Source: an uncultured Bizionia sp. (lineage in GTDB: Bacteria > Bacteroidota > Bacteroidia > Flavobacteriales > Flavobacteriaceae). From it: a DNA stretch of 64,000 nucleotides. Of this stretch, positions 9,370 through 18,209 are shown one piece after another; positions within the stretch are counted from its first letter, which is position 1; each line of letters begins with the position of its first letter. The notes beneath the pieces are model-generated. The model had not been told where the DNA came from. It made no database searches and worked only from the letters and a program-made list of their open reading frames with translations. Location: positions 62,001 to 126,000 of the forward strand of contig CANMCF010000012.1 in NCBI GenBank assembly GCA_947496215.1, written 5' to 3'. The position numbers and the translations under genes are program-made.

Positions 9370-10719
9370 CTAACTTAACATGTCGTCATCTCCACCACTT
9401 TCCGGTTTAGGTGCTGGTGCATCTCCTCCGTTGTCGTCTCCTGATGGTGTATTTGCATCTGCTGCATAGTAATCTTCGAAAAGCTCTTTCATGTCGATAC
9501 CATAACGTTCTGCAAAATTCTTTTGAATGGCTTCGTCCTTGGAACGAATTTCGTGCAATGCTTCTGCATAACTACCATATACGCCTTGCATCACTTTTTC
9601 ATGCACTGGAATGTTATCCATCATTTCTTGACGTGCCCTTGCACTGGCAGAGTGCATAGATGCCAAGGTTTCTCCAATATGCTCATCTGTCTTAACTCCC
9701 AAATGTTCCAAGATAGCTGCAAACTCTTGATCTGTTCTTGCTTTCAATGCCACGACGTAACCGTCATAGTATTTAAGACGTTCTTCTGTATCACTCTTTA
9801 ATTTTGCTCTATGTGTTTGTAGATTGCTACGTAAGGATGTCAATACCTTGATCGTCAAGTTGTGCTTGTGTACGAAACTGTCTTTGGATGCTGCCAAGGT
9901 AGTGTAGGCATTTTTGAGCCCTTCCAATTCTTCGACTTTTTGCTCCAATCCTGTCATCTTGCCAATGGCTTCTGCATATTCTGCAGATTGCTTGTCTGCG
10001 ATGTCTTCCAATTCTTGGCGCGCTTGCTTCAACAATGCATATTGTTCTTCCAATTTGGCTTCTACTTCCTTCTTTTTCTCCAAGGCCTTGGTATGATTCT
10101 TCGAGGCTTCTACAATGGCATCCTTGAGTTTCTCTTCTACTTCCTTGATCTCCACCTCACGGTTTTTCAATCGTGTTACGGCTGCTTGTGACTTATACGA
10201 CAACTCGCTCAACAATGTTTGTACGTCTGCCTTTTCTATACGTTCTTGAAACATGGCCTTTGCCTTGTTGTCTGCTCCTGCTCTTATTTTCTCAGCATCT
10301 TTCAATGCTGTTTCCGCCTTTGCGATTTTACTTTTACGTCCCCATAGGTTGTTCCACCATGTGTCTGGTGCTTTTTGAGCATCTTCCAGTTCTATCTTAG
10401 CTCGTTCCAATGCCTTTTGAGCATCGTCTATGACTTTTTGTTCTGTTTCATTCAATGCAGAGAAACGTTCGAAAAGAATTCCAACCTCATCTTGATAATC
10501 CGTCAAGTCCTTTATGGCATCCAAAAGCGTCGTTCTATCCTTTTCTGCCATTTGCACGACATCATCCAAGGTTGCATTCAAAATTTTCTGACGGCTTTCC
10601 GGATCATCCTCTTGGGCAAGCTTGGATTTCATGGTATCTATGGCCTTTCCCCAATTTACATCTACCTTTTCGGTTTTTTCGTTGGCATTGGTTTCTAATA
10701 AATCAAAATCATCAGACAT
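9370..10719 (-). CDS. Acidic coiled-coil protein, first gene of the AAA+ cluster
   Basis: 449 residues, dominated by long heptad-rich, Lys/Glu/Ala-rich segments: about 80-145, 170-270 and a further helical part to 400. A conspicuous WWNNLWGRKSK patch at about 119-130 interrupts the first coil and could be an amphipathic or membrane-touching element. The C-terminus (about 425-449) is a disordered, Gly/Asp/Pro tail ending in DDDMLS. No signal peptide. The build recalls PspA- or TelA-like coiled-coil proteins that act at the membrane with AAA+ ATPases, but I see no diagnostic motif, so this is analogy only. It heads the minus-strand run; a near-consensus -7 (TAATTTTTG, one base too long) lies about 50 bases upstream. 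Confidence 0.82.
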   Translation of the reverse strand: MSDDFDLLETNANEKTEKVDVNWGKAIDTMKSKLAQEDDPESRQKILNATLDDVVQMAEKDRTTLLDAIKDLTDYQDEVGILFERFSALNETEQKVIDDAQKALERAKIELEDAQKAPDTWWNNLWGRKSKIAKAETALKDAEKIRAGADNKAKAMFQERIEKADVQTLLSELSYKSQAAVTRLKNREVEIKEVEEKLKDAIVEASKNHTKALEKKKEVEAKLEEQYALLKQARQELEDIADKQSAEYAEAIGKMTGLEQKVEELEGLKNAYTTLAASKDSFVHKHNLTIKVLTSLRSNLQTHRAKLKSDTEERLKYYDGYVVALKARTDQEFAAILEHLGVKTDEHIGETLASMHSASARARQEMMDNIPVHEKVMQGVYGSYAEALHEIRSKDEAIQKNFAERYGIDMKELFEDYYAADANTPSGDDNGGDAPAPKPESGGDDDMLS

Positions 10720-11248
10720 GTTATATTTTATTTTTAATGGTTAAACAAGTTAAGTTTAGCAATTTCGTCAAAAATTATTAGTTGTGAAATATTTACACTC
10801 ATTTTATATGTGTAAAATTTTAGAGAATTGTTACAGTTTTCGATGACAGTTTTCGATGATTTGGATGTCGTTCTGATACAGAGCATAGGAAAAAAATCGA
10901 GTTATGATGTCGTTAGAATATAAAACATCGAAGAAAAGTCAATTTGGATTGAATGAAAAACAAAGTTTATTTGATATTTCACATCTTATTTGGAGCATGA
11001 GCTCCACAATCAATTTTAGTGATTAAGATTGTACAATTTACATTTTAGAGAAAGCGCTCAAAAACAAGTCTCGGACTCATTGGGAAAGAAACTCATTAAG
11101 AAAAATGAATGCAAAAAAAGATCCACACATCATAAAGACAAAGAAGAAACATACTGAGGGAAGTAGCAGAATCTTTGTGATTGTGACTTGTGGATCTATA
11201 AACTTGTGGGGCTATGAATTAAACTCCATATAAGTTCAATAATCAATA
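10720..11248. other. 529-base non-coding gap with a 13-bp tandem duplication
   Basis: No gene seen. It lies upstream of the coiled-coil gene and downstream of the S74 protein gene, so it should hold the promoter of the AAA+ cluster. Two perfect adjacent copies of a 13-mer (acagttttcgatg) occupy 10833-10845 and 10846-10858. A 9-bp inverted repeat (agatccaca / tgtggatct) has arms at 11119-11127 and 11189-11197, about 61 bases apart. No strong terminator with a T-run was seen for the S75-side gene that ends at 11249. Confidence 0.5.
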
Positions 11249-12436
11249 TTATTTTTCTATTTTTTTTATGACCTTTTTCAGAGTTTCGATTTCTTGCTGT
11301 TGTTCTTGGATAGCCTTTATTAAAACAGGGATGATTTCTGAATAATTCACACCAAGCTTATCATTTTCCTGATAGACATAAGTGTTATTTTTTTCATCTA
11401 GAACCTTCCAATGATGTGTACTTACTGATTCTGGAATGACCTTTAGCAAATCTTGAGCTAAAAGCCCTATTTTCAACTCTTGCTGATAAGGAGCCTTAAT
11501 TGTATTCCCTACCATTGAATCTTTCCATTTATAAGTTACTGGATTAAGTTTCATTATTTCTTTTAGTCCATACTTCAAGGGTTTAATTTTTCTTTTTAGT
11601 GTTGCATCAGAAGTTTGTATCACTCCATTTACAGCATATATGTCTTTCCATCTATTATTAACGTGTCCCAAATCTAAAAAGCCATTTTTAATTGGTAAAA
11701 AATCATGACTGCTAGCAATGGCTGATTCTCCATCTATTAAATATTCGATTGACCCTATTCCTATTGCATTTCCTCTTGTTTTGTATGTAGTGCTTCCTCC
11801 TCCCCTGCTAAATTTTGCTAGATAATCGATTGTTCCAACGTTTCCACCTATATCATAAGAAAATCCATTATCAACCAATAAATTATAATTCTCATTACCA
11901 ACCCTTAGTACATTCTTATCATAATCAGAGCAAATTAATGAAACCCCGTTACTACCTCTCGTTTGTAAATTACCATTATTATTAAAACGGACAACATCTA
12001 TTCCTGAAGGAATAGCCCCACCTATGTTTGATTTAAATATAAAGTCTGACGAGTTTGAGTTAGAGTTCAATGTGAAGTCTTTACCATTTAATACTATCTC
12101 AGTATTTTCAATTAGTTGACCACCCAATTTAAATGTATTCTCATTTTCAACCAAACCGTTTGCACAATCGTATTCATTTTTAAAAGGCAACCATTCGTAT
12201 ATATACTCATCATAGAACCAAAACCCCATTTCACCATCAATTTGATATATCAATAGGCCATTTGCGGGAGATGTGATTGCATTTTTTTGAATTTCAGTTA
12301 AACGAGGTATTAACAAACCTGCACTATTACTCCTAATATCCAAAGCGGAACTTGCATCTGGACTTGTAGTTCCTATTCCTACTTGTGAATACACATTTGT
12401 CGATAGAATCAAAAAAAGCAATACTATAATTTTCAT
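11249..12436 (-). CDS. Tail-fibre-like surface protein with C-terminal S74 intramolecular chaperone
   Basis: 395 residues. A signal peptide (residues 1-17, ending VYS-Q) leads into the VGIGTTSPDASSALDI motif that begins many Bacteroidota secreted tail-fibre-like proteins. The middle (about 90-270) is beta-rich and variable. The C-terminal about 120 residues form a Peptidase_S74/tail-fibre chaperone: the self-cleavage-type motif TSDATLK at about 277-283, the NPVTYKWKD segment, the LLAQDL motif, then a terminal coiled coil (about 370-395). In phage endosialidases this domain trimerises the fibre and cuts itself off before the Asp; Ser and Asp are both present here. It is probably an outer-surface trimeric fibre. 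It is divergent from the histidine kinase gene, so the two may be co-regulated. Confidence 0.85.
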   Translation of the reverse strand: MKIIVLLFLILSTNVYSQVGIGTTSPDASSALDIRSNSAGLLIPRLTEIQKNAITSPANGLLIYQIDGEMGFWFYDEYIYEWLPFKNEYDCANGLVENENTFKLGGQLIENTEIVLNGKDFTLNSNSNSSDFIFKSNIGGAIPSGIDVVRFNNNGNLQTRGSNGVSLICSDYDKNVLRVGNENYNLLVDNGFSYDIGGNVGTIDYLAKFSRGGGSTTYKTRGNAIGIGSIEYLIDGESAIASSHDFLPIKNGFLDLGHVNNRWKDIYAVNGVIQTSDATLKRKIKPLKYGLKEIMKLNPVTYKWKDSMVGNTIKAPYQQELKIGLLAQDLLKVIPESVSTHHWKVLDEKNNTYVYQENDKLGVNYSEIIPVLIKAIQEQQQEIETLKKVIKKIEK

Positions 12437-12556
12437 GGTGTTATTGTATTTAAATTCACTGTAAGCAGTGATAGTTTATTTAAAAAAAAAATGAATGGTA
12501 GCACATAGACCATATAATTATATATAAACAAACAACTTAATGTTTTCATAATGTTT

Positions 12557-12564
12557 TAGATTTG
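12557..12564 (+). promoter_or_regulatory. Bacteroidota -7 promoter element for the sensor kinase operon
   Basis: TAGATTTG matches the TAnnTTTG consensus exactly. No clear -33 TTG at the right spacing. Because a transcript would start just downstream, the TTG codon at 12562 cannot be the start of the kinase, which supports the ATG at 12622. Confidence 0.5.
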
Positions 12565-12621
12565 CAAAAAAAAGTTAATTCAATAGCACATACTTCACGG
12601 TTTCTAGTGATTTTTCAGGAA

Positions 12622-14514
12622 ATGAAATCTATAATTCTAATTTTATTAATAAGTTCTATACATTGTTTTGGTCAGCAATCAAAAAAGGATAGTATTGAAT
12701 TTCAAAAATATTGGACTTTTATAAAAAGCAACCTAGAAAAGGATATTGATTCTTGTGTGAGAATCACAAAAAAGATGCTATTGTTGTCACAAGAAAGGGA
12801 AAAGAGTACATACTGGATTAAATCATATATAAGCATTGGGTTGGTTGAGAAGATAAAGAACAATGTTTTTGCTTCAAAGCAAGCCTATAGAAATGCAATG
12901 CATATTTCAGATACTACAAATAACCACATACTATACGGTAATGCTGTTTATTGTTTAGGGACATTATTGAGTGATGAAGGGAAGTTAGACTCGGTAGCCA
13001 TAATCACATACAAAGCACTTGATAAGTTATTATTGTCAAATAAGAAAAATACCAGTATTGAACTTAGGCTTAACTATAGAGTAGCCGAGTTAGAAATACG
13101 GTTAAAAAACTATGATAAAGCTATCAAAATTTACAAAAGTCACCTTACAGATGAATACTCTAAAAGAAATGGATATCTGTATGGTTGCTTAGGTGCTATC
13201 TATCACCAAAAAAAAGAGTATCAAAACGCAATCACAGCTAATTTACAATCATTAAATGCCTATAGAAAGGATTCGTTAGGTAAAGAAAATCACAATATTG
13301 CTATCATTCACTTAAATTTGGGAGAAACTTATCTTGACAACAATCAAACTGATTTAGCAGAGGTGAATTTTAAAAAAGCTCTGAAAATTCTTACGAAAAA
13401 TCATATAGATATAGGTTTAGGGAGTGCCTATTTTCATTTATCAAGAATAGAAAATCTAAAAAACAGCACCCAAAAAGAAAAAAAATTATTAAAAAAGGCA
13501 GTTAGTTTATCGAAAAACAACATTGAAATACTTGAGTCTGCTCATTTCAATTTAGCTATTGCATATGCCAAAAGCAATGATATTGGCAACAAAAACAAAC
13601 ACTTAGACCTTTATAATAAAATTAAAGATTCTACATTTAGTTTAACACGAGCAAAGACAATTGATGAATTAAATGCTAAATACAACAACTCCAAAAACAA
13701 ACTAGAAATCAAACGTCTAGAGGAAATAAACACAAATGAAAGACGAACAAAAATTATATTTTTGGTGTTTTTGATTACGATATCCCTACTTCTAGTTGTT
13801 ATAACATTTCTTTATAAACAACGAAATAGATCATTGAAAATACTTCATGAAAATCAAATAAAATTAAAAAATGAAGAATTACAAAACACCATAACGGTAT
13901 TGAAAAATGAGACTATTCAAACAGAAATAACCAACATAAACAAGGAACGTGAGCGTATTTCACGAGATTTACATGAAAGCATTAGTGGTAATTTAGCGGC
14001 AATAAAACTAAAACTCATATCATATGACAATGTTAATTTAAAAAATATTATTGCCAATATAGATGACACCTACCATGAAGTTAGAGCTATATCACACAAT
14101 TTAAAACCTTCTAAGTTTTTGAATAATTCATTTAACCTTTTGATAGAACAACTATGTGTGTCTCCTAATCTAAAAATAAAAAGCAATGTGTTTTTTTATC
14201 CGAAAAAGGAAATTAACGACATAAGAGAAATCATCAAAATAGAAGTCTATAAAATCATACAAGAAATTATAAATAACATTCATAAGCATGCAAAGGCGAC
14301 AACTATAGAAGTATCATTAACATTACATCAAAACTATTTAAACATCATTATTGAGGATAACGGCATTGGTTTTTCTTCAAGCAAAACAACGAATGGCATA
14401 GGTTTAGCTAACATAAGAGCGCGTATAAAAGAACTCAATGGAGAAATTATCATAGATTCAAAAATAAATTATCACACAATCATAAACATTAAAATCCCAG
14501 ATGCAAAAAAATAA
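12622..14514 (+). CDS. TPR-containing sensor histidine kinase (HisKA_3/NarX type)
   Basis: 630 residues from the ATG at 12622; an in-frame TTG 60 bases upstream overlaps the promoter and would spoil the signal peptide. A signal peptide (MKSIILILLI... to CFGQQ) is followed by several TPR-like helical pairs (about 70-330), presumably periplasmic. One membrane helix lies at about 377-398. Then come a coiled linker, a HisKA_3 dimerisation box RISRDLHES with the phospho-acceptor His at about 451, and a HATPase domain with an N-box (NNIHKHAKA), G1 box (DNGIGF) and G2 box (GIGLANI) near the C-terminus. It phosphorylates the adjoining response regulator, whose gene overlaps it by 14 bases. The signal sensed is unknown. 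The gene points away from the S74 surface protein gene. Confidence 0.93.
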   Translation: MKSIILILLISSIHCFGQQSKKDSIEFQKYWTFIKSNLEKDIDSCVRITKKMLLLSQEREKSTYWIKSYISIGLVEKIKNNVFASKQAYRNAMHISDTTNNHILYGNAVYCLGTLLSDEGKLDSVAIITYKALDKLLLSNKKNTSIELRLNYRVAELEIRLKNYDKAIKIYKSHLTDEYSKRNGYLYGCLGAIYHQKKEYQNAITANLQSLNAYRKDSLGKENHNIAIIHLNLGETYLDNNQTDLAEVNFKKALKILTKNHIDIGLGSAYFHLSRIENLKNSTQKEKKLLKKAVSLSKNNIEILESAHFNLAIAYAKSNDIGNKNKHLDLYNKIKDSTFSLTRAKTIDELNAKYNNSKNKLEIKRLEEINTNERRTKIIFLVFLITISLLLVVITFLYKQRNRSLKILHENQIKLKNEELQNTITVLKNETIQTEITNINKERERISRDLHESISGNLAAIKLKLISYDNVNLKNIIANIDDTYHEVRAISHNLKPSKFLNNSFNLLIEQLCVSPNLKIKSNVFFYPKKEINDIREIIKIEVYKIIQEIINNIHKHAKATTIEVSLTLHQNYLNIIIEDNGIGFSSSKTTNGIGLANIRARIKELNGEIIIDSKINYHTIINIKIPDAKK

Positions 14515-15127
14515 AAAGCATATCATTGTAATCGATGATCATAAAATGTTTTTAGATGGCATACAAAGTTTGTTTCTCAATAACGAACAATATCATTTAA
14601 CTGTGATTAACAATTATACTAGAGAATATAGAAAAATTACATTTAAAAATATTGACTTGGTGCTTTTAGACATCAATATGCCAGACATAAATGGAATTGA
14701 ATTAGCCCAAAAACTTAAACAAGAATACTCACATTTAAAAATTATCTTTCTCACATCGCACAACACGCCTTCCATAGTAATAAAAGCTTTAAGAATAAAG
14801 CCTGAAGGGTATCTTTTGAAAAACACCGATAAGATAGAACTAAATAGCGCAATTTTAAAAGTGATTGAAGGAGGAAGGTACTATAGCAATTTGATTAATC
14901 AAATAAAAAACTCCACTAAACCATATACTACAACAATAGCACTTAGTAAGCGGGAAAATGAAGTCCTACAATTAATTTCAGAAGAAAAAACAACAAAAGA
15001 AATTGCAGAAAAATTATTTGTAAGTGTAAATACCATTGAAACACACAGGAAAAACCTAATTCGTAAAACTGGTGTTAAAAATGTGGTAGGACTAATAAAA
15101 CATGCTATAAACAATGGGCTTATTTAA
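14501..15127 (+). CDS. NarL/LuxR-family response regulator
   Basis: 208 residues. Receiver domain at 7-125 with the acidic pair Asp12-Asp13, phospho-acceptor Asp57 in LLDINMP, the Thr/Ser in FLTSH, and the conserved Lys in YLLKN. A LuxR-type helix-turn-helix fills about 142-205 (LSKRENEVLQLI, then TTKEIAEKLFVSVNTIETH). It is the DNA-binding partner of the TPR kinase upstream, to which it is translationally coupled by a 14-base overlap. Targets are unknown; the divergent S74 surface protein gene is a reasonable guess because of its position. Confidence 0.95.
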   Translation: MQKNKKHIIVIDDHKMFLDGIQSLFLNNEQYHLTVINNYTREYRKITFKNIDLVLLDINMPDINGIELAQKLKQEYSHLKIIFLTSHNTPSIVIKALRIKPEGYLLKNTDKIELNSAILKVIEGGRYYSNLINQIKNSTKPYTTTIALSKRENEVLQLISEEKTTKEIAEKLFVSVNTIETHRKNLIRKTGVKNVVGLIKHAINNGLI

Positions 15128-15607
15128 GTTAAAATCCTTTACTTTGAAATATGCCTTCAACACCATTGAAAGCTTCAATACCTGTTTACGAAAATACACA
15201 CTTAACAAAAAGGTCTTTACTTATGACGATCCCGCTTTTAAATCCAGATACTTGTCAGCCCAAAGTAACAGAAAAAATGAAGGGAAGCACGTTTTAAATG
15301 GGGACACAGATCTACATCAATTGTATATTTGTTTTCCTAACAGGTTGTGAAAATCAATATTTAAACCTAGGTTTTTAAATTAGCTTTCAAAAAAACAAAA
15401 TTTGAGATAACACCTAATAAGAGGCTACTTAACGGCTTATTTTTTATTAAATACTCTATGAAATTGAAAAAAAACTCAATCCTAAAAATCTATTGAGGTA
15501 TTGATAAAAGACTTAATGCATATATGTTATGAAGAGACAATAAATTAAGGACTAAAACTATATGAAATATTGAAAACTCCAATAGAAAGGAAAAACTATT
15601 GAATAAA
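15128..15607. other. 480-base gap between the regulator gene and rnpB
   Basis: No supported gene. A 78-codon frame (15114-15350) overlaps the regulator's end by 14 bases but has no recognisable features. A weak hairpin (aataag ... cttatt, about 15417-15443) followed by T-rich sequence could end the two-component operon. The rest is AT-rich. Confidence 0.4.
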
Positions 15608-15912
15608 AAAAGCAGATCTATAAGCCGGATTCTGTACTCTTTCGAGCCCTTATCATTTATCTACGTGAACCATTGCTGGCACACTTTAGCTGCCTACCCT
15701 CCAACAATCGCGCGTGCACGCTCAAACGCTGGTATACATGACATTGCACCTAATAGAGTTTACCTGGTTTCACTACAGCATTACCTGTACATACTTTCTG
15801 TTGCACTTTTCCTAGTCTCACGACTGGTGGCCATTAACCACTATATTGCACTATGGTGTCCGGACTTTCCTCATCTCGATGAATCGAGACGCGATAAGGC
15901 GATCTGCTTCGG
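15608..15912 (-). ncRNA. rnpB: RNase P RNA (rnpB), bacterial type A
   Basis: Read on the minus strand, the RNA begins with gaagcagatc and ends with its complement agatctgct followed by a T-run; these ends form the P1 helix. The P4 5' core, gaggaaagtccggacacc, lies near the 5' end. The 3' P4 core is read as agagtacagaatccggctta near the 3' end. Further conserved blocks include the ccagtcgtgagactaggaaaagtgc region and the loop accaggtaaactc. It is the catalytic RNA that removes the 5' leader from pre-tRNAs, working with RnpA. Ends are placed from the P1 pairing and from the -7 element just upstream, so they are accurate to a few bases. Confidence 0.96.
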
Positions 15913-15914
15913 TG

Positions 15915-15922
15915 CAAATGTA
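15915..15922 (-). promoter_or_regulatory. -7 promoter element of rnpB
   Basis: On the minus strand this reads TACATTTG, an exact TAnnTTTG match that ends just 3-6 bases before the inferred RNA 5' end, as expected. No -33 TTG at ideal spacing was found. Confidence 0.6.
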
Positions 15923-16037
15923 AATAATTAACCTTTATTTATTACTAAATACATACATTCGTTTTTACAATATTTCCATCTTTTCCAAAAGAGATTGACT
16001 CATATGAAATTTTCACTTTTTCAACCTTCGAAATGGA

Positions 16038-16066
16038 TTGTTATGCATACTTTTTTACTACTTTTG
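16038..16066 (+). promoter_or_regulatory. Full Bacteroidota-type promoter for the aminotransferase gene
   Basis: TTG at 16038-16040, an 18-base spacer, then TACTTTTG at 16059-16066. Both elements match the -33/-7 consensus of Bacteroidota sigma-ABfr promoters, with the ATG 38 bases further on. This is the best promoter match noticed in the window. Confidence 0.7.
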
Positions 16067-16104
16067 AATAACACGAACACCCCTTAATATAACTACTGTA
16101 CCAA

Positions 16105-17355
16105 ATGGACAACTTGAAAAAAGATTTTGATAGAAGGAAATTCATAAAGAACATATCCTTGGGAATTGCTGGAATTGGACTCTCACAGAGTGCTTTCCCA
16201 AAAAATATTGACGATTTATCAAACCTTGAGACCAGCATAGGACCAAATTCGAACATTAGGAGCGAATTCATGCTTCAACCTGGTTTGAGTTACCTCAATA
16301 CTGGTAGCCTAGGTCCTTCTCCGACAACCGTTTTCAACAAAATATTTGAAACCACAAAAAAACTGGAACTCAACCCTGTTGGCAACAATTGGGGCCCATT
16401 GGGCAAAGAAGCTGATATGGTAAGGGAGCAGATAGCCAACTACTTGAATGCGGACAAAGATGAAATCATCCTAACTCGAAACACCACAGAAGGCATCAAT
16501 CTAATTGCCAATGGATTGAAACTGAAAGCTGGTGATGAGATAATCACCACTACGGATGAGCATTATGGAGGTGTTGTAGGCTGGGAATTCTTGGAGAGGC
16601 ATCATGGTGTAATAGTGAAAAAAATAGATTTCCCCAAAGAAGACATAGACACCGACCAAGTCCTTTCCTTAGTAAAAAAGCAACTATCCCCAAAAACCAA
16701 GGTATGCAGCTTTATGGATGTATCCACGGTAACCGGGATGCGTTTACCTATTGAGGAAATTGCAGCAATCTTAAGTACTAGGGACATTTTACTGGTTTGT
16801 GATGGAGCGCAATCTGCTGGAATGGTCAAGGTAGATGTTAAGAAAATGAATGTTGATGTCTTTGCAGGTAGCGGACATAAATGGATGTTGGGACCAAAAG
16901 AAACGGGGTTTCTCTATCTAAGAAAGGGCATTCAAGATAGAATTGAATCCGTGCAATTGGAAACAGGATTCAAACTATACAATCACAATACTGGCACTAG
17001 GAATGTGGCAAACTTCATTGGACTAGGAGAAGCCATTAGATTTCAAGACTCCTTGGGAGGTATCGAAAAAATAGAACAACACAACATTGCCTTGAGCAAA
17101 TACCTTAGAGAACAATTGAAAAACATCAAATCCTTCAAATTGATTACTCCTGAAGAAGACCAACTTCTTTCTGGGATTTCTTCTGTAATCGTAAAGGATG
17201 GCAATGTAAAGGAATTGCACACCAAACTAAATGAAAACAACATCGTCGTAAAAAAATTGGGCAAGATAGATGTCATGCGATTTTCTACCCATATCTTCAA
17301 TACGGAAGAAGAATTGGACCATTTGGTTAAAGTGTTGCACTCTTTAATGAAGTGA
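16105..17355 (+). CDS. Class V aminotransferase-fold PLP enzyme with Tat-type leader
   Basis: 416 residues. The N-terminus has a twin-arginine motif (DRRKFIKN at 9-16) followed by a hydrophobic stretch to about residue 28, so the folded holoenzyme is probably exported by the Tat system. The fold is that of class V aminotransferases (isopenicillin-N epimerase/cysteine desulfurase-like): TRNTTEG near 124-130 binds the PLP phosphate, VCDGAQSAG at 231-239 carries the ring-contacting Asp233, and AGSGHKWML holds the Schiff-base Lys259. The C-terminal domain is complete. Substrate cannot be told from sequence; epimerase, lyase or desulfurase chemistry is possible. An exported PLP enzyme of this class is common in Bacteroidota genomes but has no assigned role I know of. 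Single gene, own promoter. Confidence 0.9.
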   Translation: MDNLKKDFDRRKFIKNISLGIAGIGLSQSAFPKNIDDLSNLETSIGPNSNIRSEFMLQPGLSYLNTGSLGPSPTTVFNKIFETTKKLELNPVGNNWGPLGKEADMVREQIANYLNADKDEIILTRNTTEGINLIANGLKLKAGDEIITTTDEHYGGVVGWEFLERHHGVIVKKIDFPKEDIDTDQVLSLVKKQLSPKTKVCSFMDVSTVTGMRLPIEEIAAILSTRDILLVCDGAQSAGMVKVDVKKMNVDVFAGSGHKWMLGPKETGFLYLRKGIQDRIESVQLETGFKLYNHNTGTRNVANFIGLGEAIRFQDSLGGIEKIEQHNIALSKYLREQLKNIKSFKLITPEEDQLLSGISSVIVKDGNVKELHTKLNENNIVVKKLGKIDVMRFSTHIFNTEEELDHLVKVLHSLMK

Positions 17356-17416
17356 CCTTCATCCATATTGTCATAAATTGAAATATGGCTTTATCTAGAA
17401 ATCATTAAAACAAAAA

Positions 17417-17446
17417 GAATCGCTTGAAAATATTTTCAAGCGATTC
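17417..17446 (-). terminator. Terminator of the adenylation/TmpA-like operon
   Basis: A 14-bp perfect stem (17417-17430 with 17433-17446). On the minus strand it is followed by five T, as a rho-independent terminator for the operon ending at 17468. It may also stop the convergent aminotransferase transcript. Confidence 0.8.
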
Positions 17447-17467
17447 AAGATGGAAGCAAAACTATTC

Positions 17468-18193
17468 CTAATTGATAGGAATAAAGGCTTGTATCTTATA
17501 GAATTCCTTGCTTGTCCCCAAATCCGTACCTAAATTGGGTCCAGCTCCAAGTCTAAACCAGATTCCGTTGTTCATAGTTGCTTTCACATAGCCTCCCAAC
17601 CATTGGTAAATATAGTCTTCGTGTTCTCCATCTGCTGTCCTTGTCTGCTGAAAGCTCTCATAGAATACACCGAAGGAAAAATGGTCACTGACCTTATAGC
17701 CTGGTATTATCCAGTTAAGAACCAAATCTCTGGTGCCATCCCCATTTCCCTTTCTAAAGGACTTATACCAAGCCAAGTAGGTATCCAATTCGAATCTTCC
17801 AGAATTGTACAATACCAACACACTAGGTATTATTGCTTCACCGATCGTGGTTTCCGTGCTATTGGACATAAATTTACCATGACCAAATCCCAATGTCGGA
17901 TTCACATACCATTTGTCCAATTTAAATCCTATACCGACGCCTGTTTCCAGAAACAAGTCGCTCCCAGTGTTACCACCAAAGCTAGGATTGTTCCAAAAGA
18001 CGCTATAGAAGGACAAGTTCTTTTTTTCATCCAATTCATAATTCCCGAGGAATACGTTTGAAAAACCTGCCACACTGTTGTGTATTGGCATTATGACGAA
18101 GCTAGTCTTCTTCTTTTCGTTTTCTTCTTTCAATTCTTGAGCAAAGGTTATTTGTGCTACCAAGGTCAATGCGATAATTACTAATTTTTTCAT
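17468..18193 (-). CDS. Outer-membrane beta-barrel-like protein
   Basis: 241 residues with a Sec signal peptide (1-18, ending FAQ). The mature protein alternates aromatic and glycine-rich strands (for example LETGVGIGFKL, YVNPTLGFGHG, GIWFRLGAGPNLG), the pattern of an 8-12-stranded outer-membrane barrel, although the last residues (FIPIN) do not end in the classical aromatic. It starts 16 bases after the crotonase stop, so it is the last gene of the four-gene operon and may be a channel or carrier for the substrate or product of those enzymes. Function not identifiable from sequence. Confidence 0.75.
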   Translation of the reverse strand: MKKLVIIALTLVAQITFAQELKEENEKKKTSFVIMPIHNSVAGFSNVFLGNYELDEKKNLSFYSVFWNNPSFGGNTGSDLFLETGVGIGFKLDKWYVNPTLGFGHGKFMSNSTETTIGEAIIPSVLVLYNSGRFELDTYLAWYKSFRKGNGDGTRDLVLNWIIPGYKVSDHFSFGVFYESFQQTRTADGEHEDYIYQWLGGYVKATMNNGIWFRLGAGPNLGTDLGTSKEFYKIQAFIPIN

Positions 18194-18209
18194 GATTTTA
18201 ATTTTTAGT

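Noticed and set aside
9370-10719. Assignment of the coiled-coil protein to TelA or PspA
   Set aside because: General resemblance only; no diagnostic motif visible, so recorded as analogy.
15114-15350. 78-codon frame overlapping the response regulator's end by 14 bases
   Set aside because: The overlap resembles translational coupling, but the peptide has no features, ordinary AT-rich DNA and no homology I recognise; left as non-coding.
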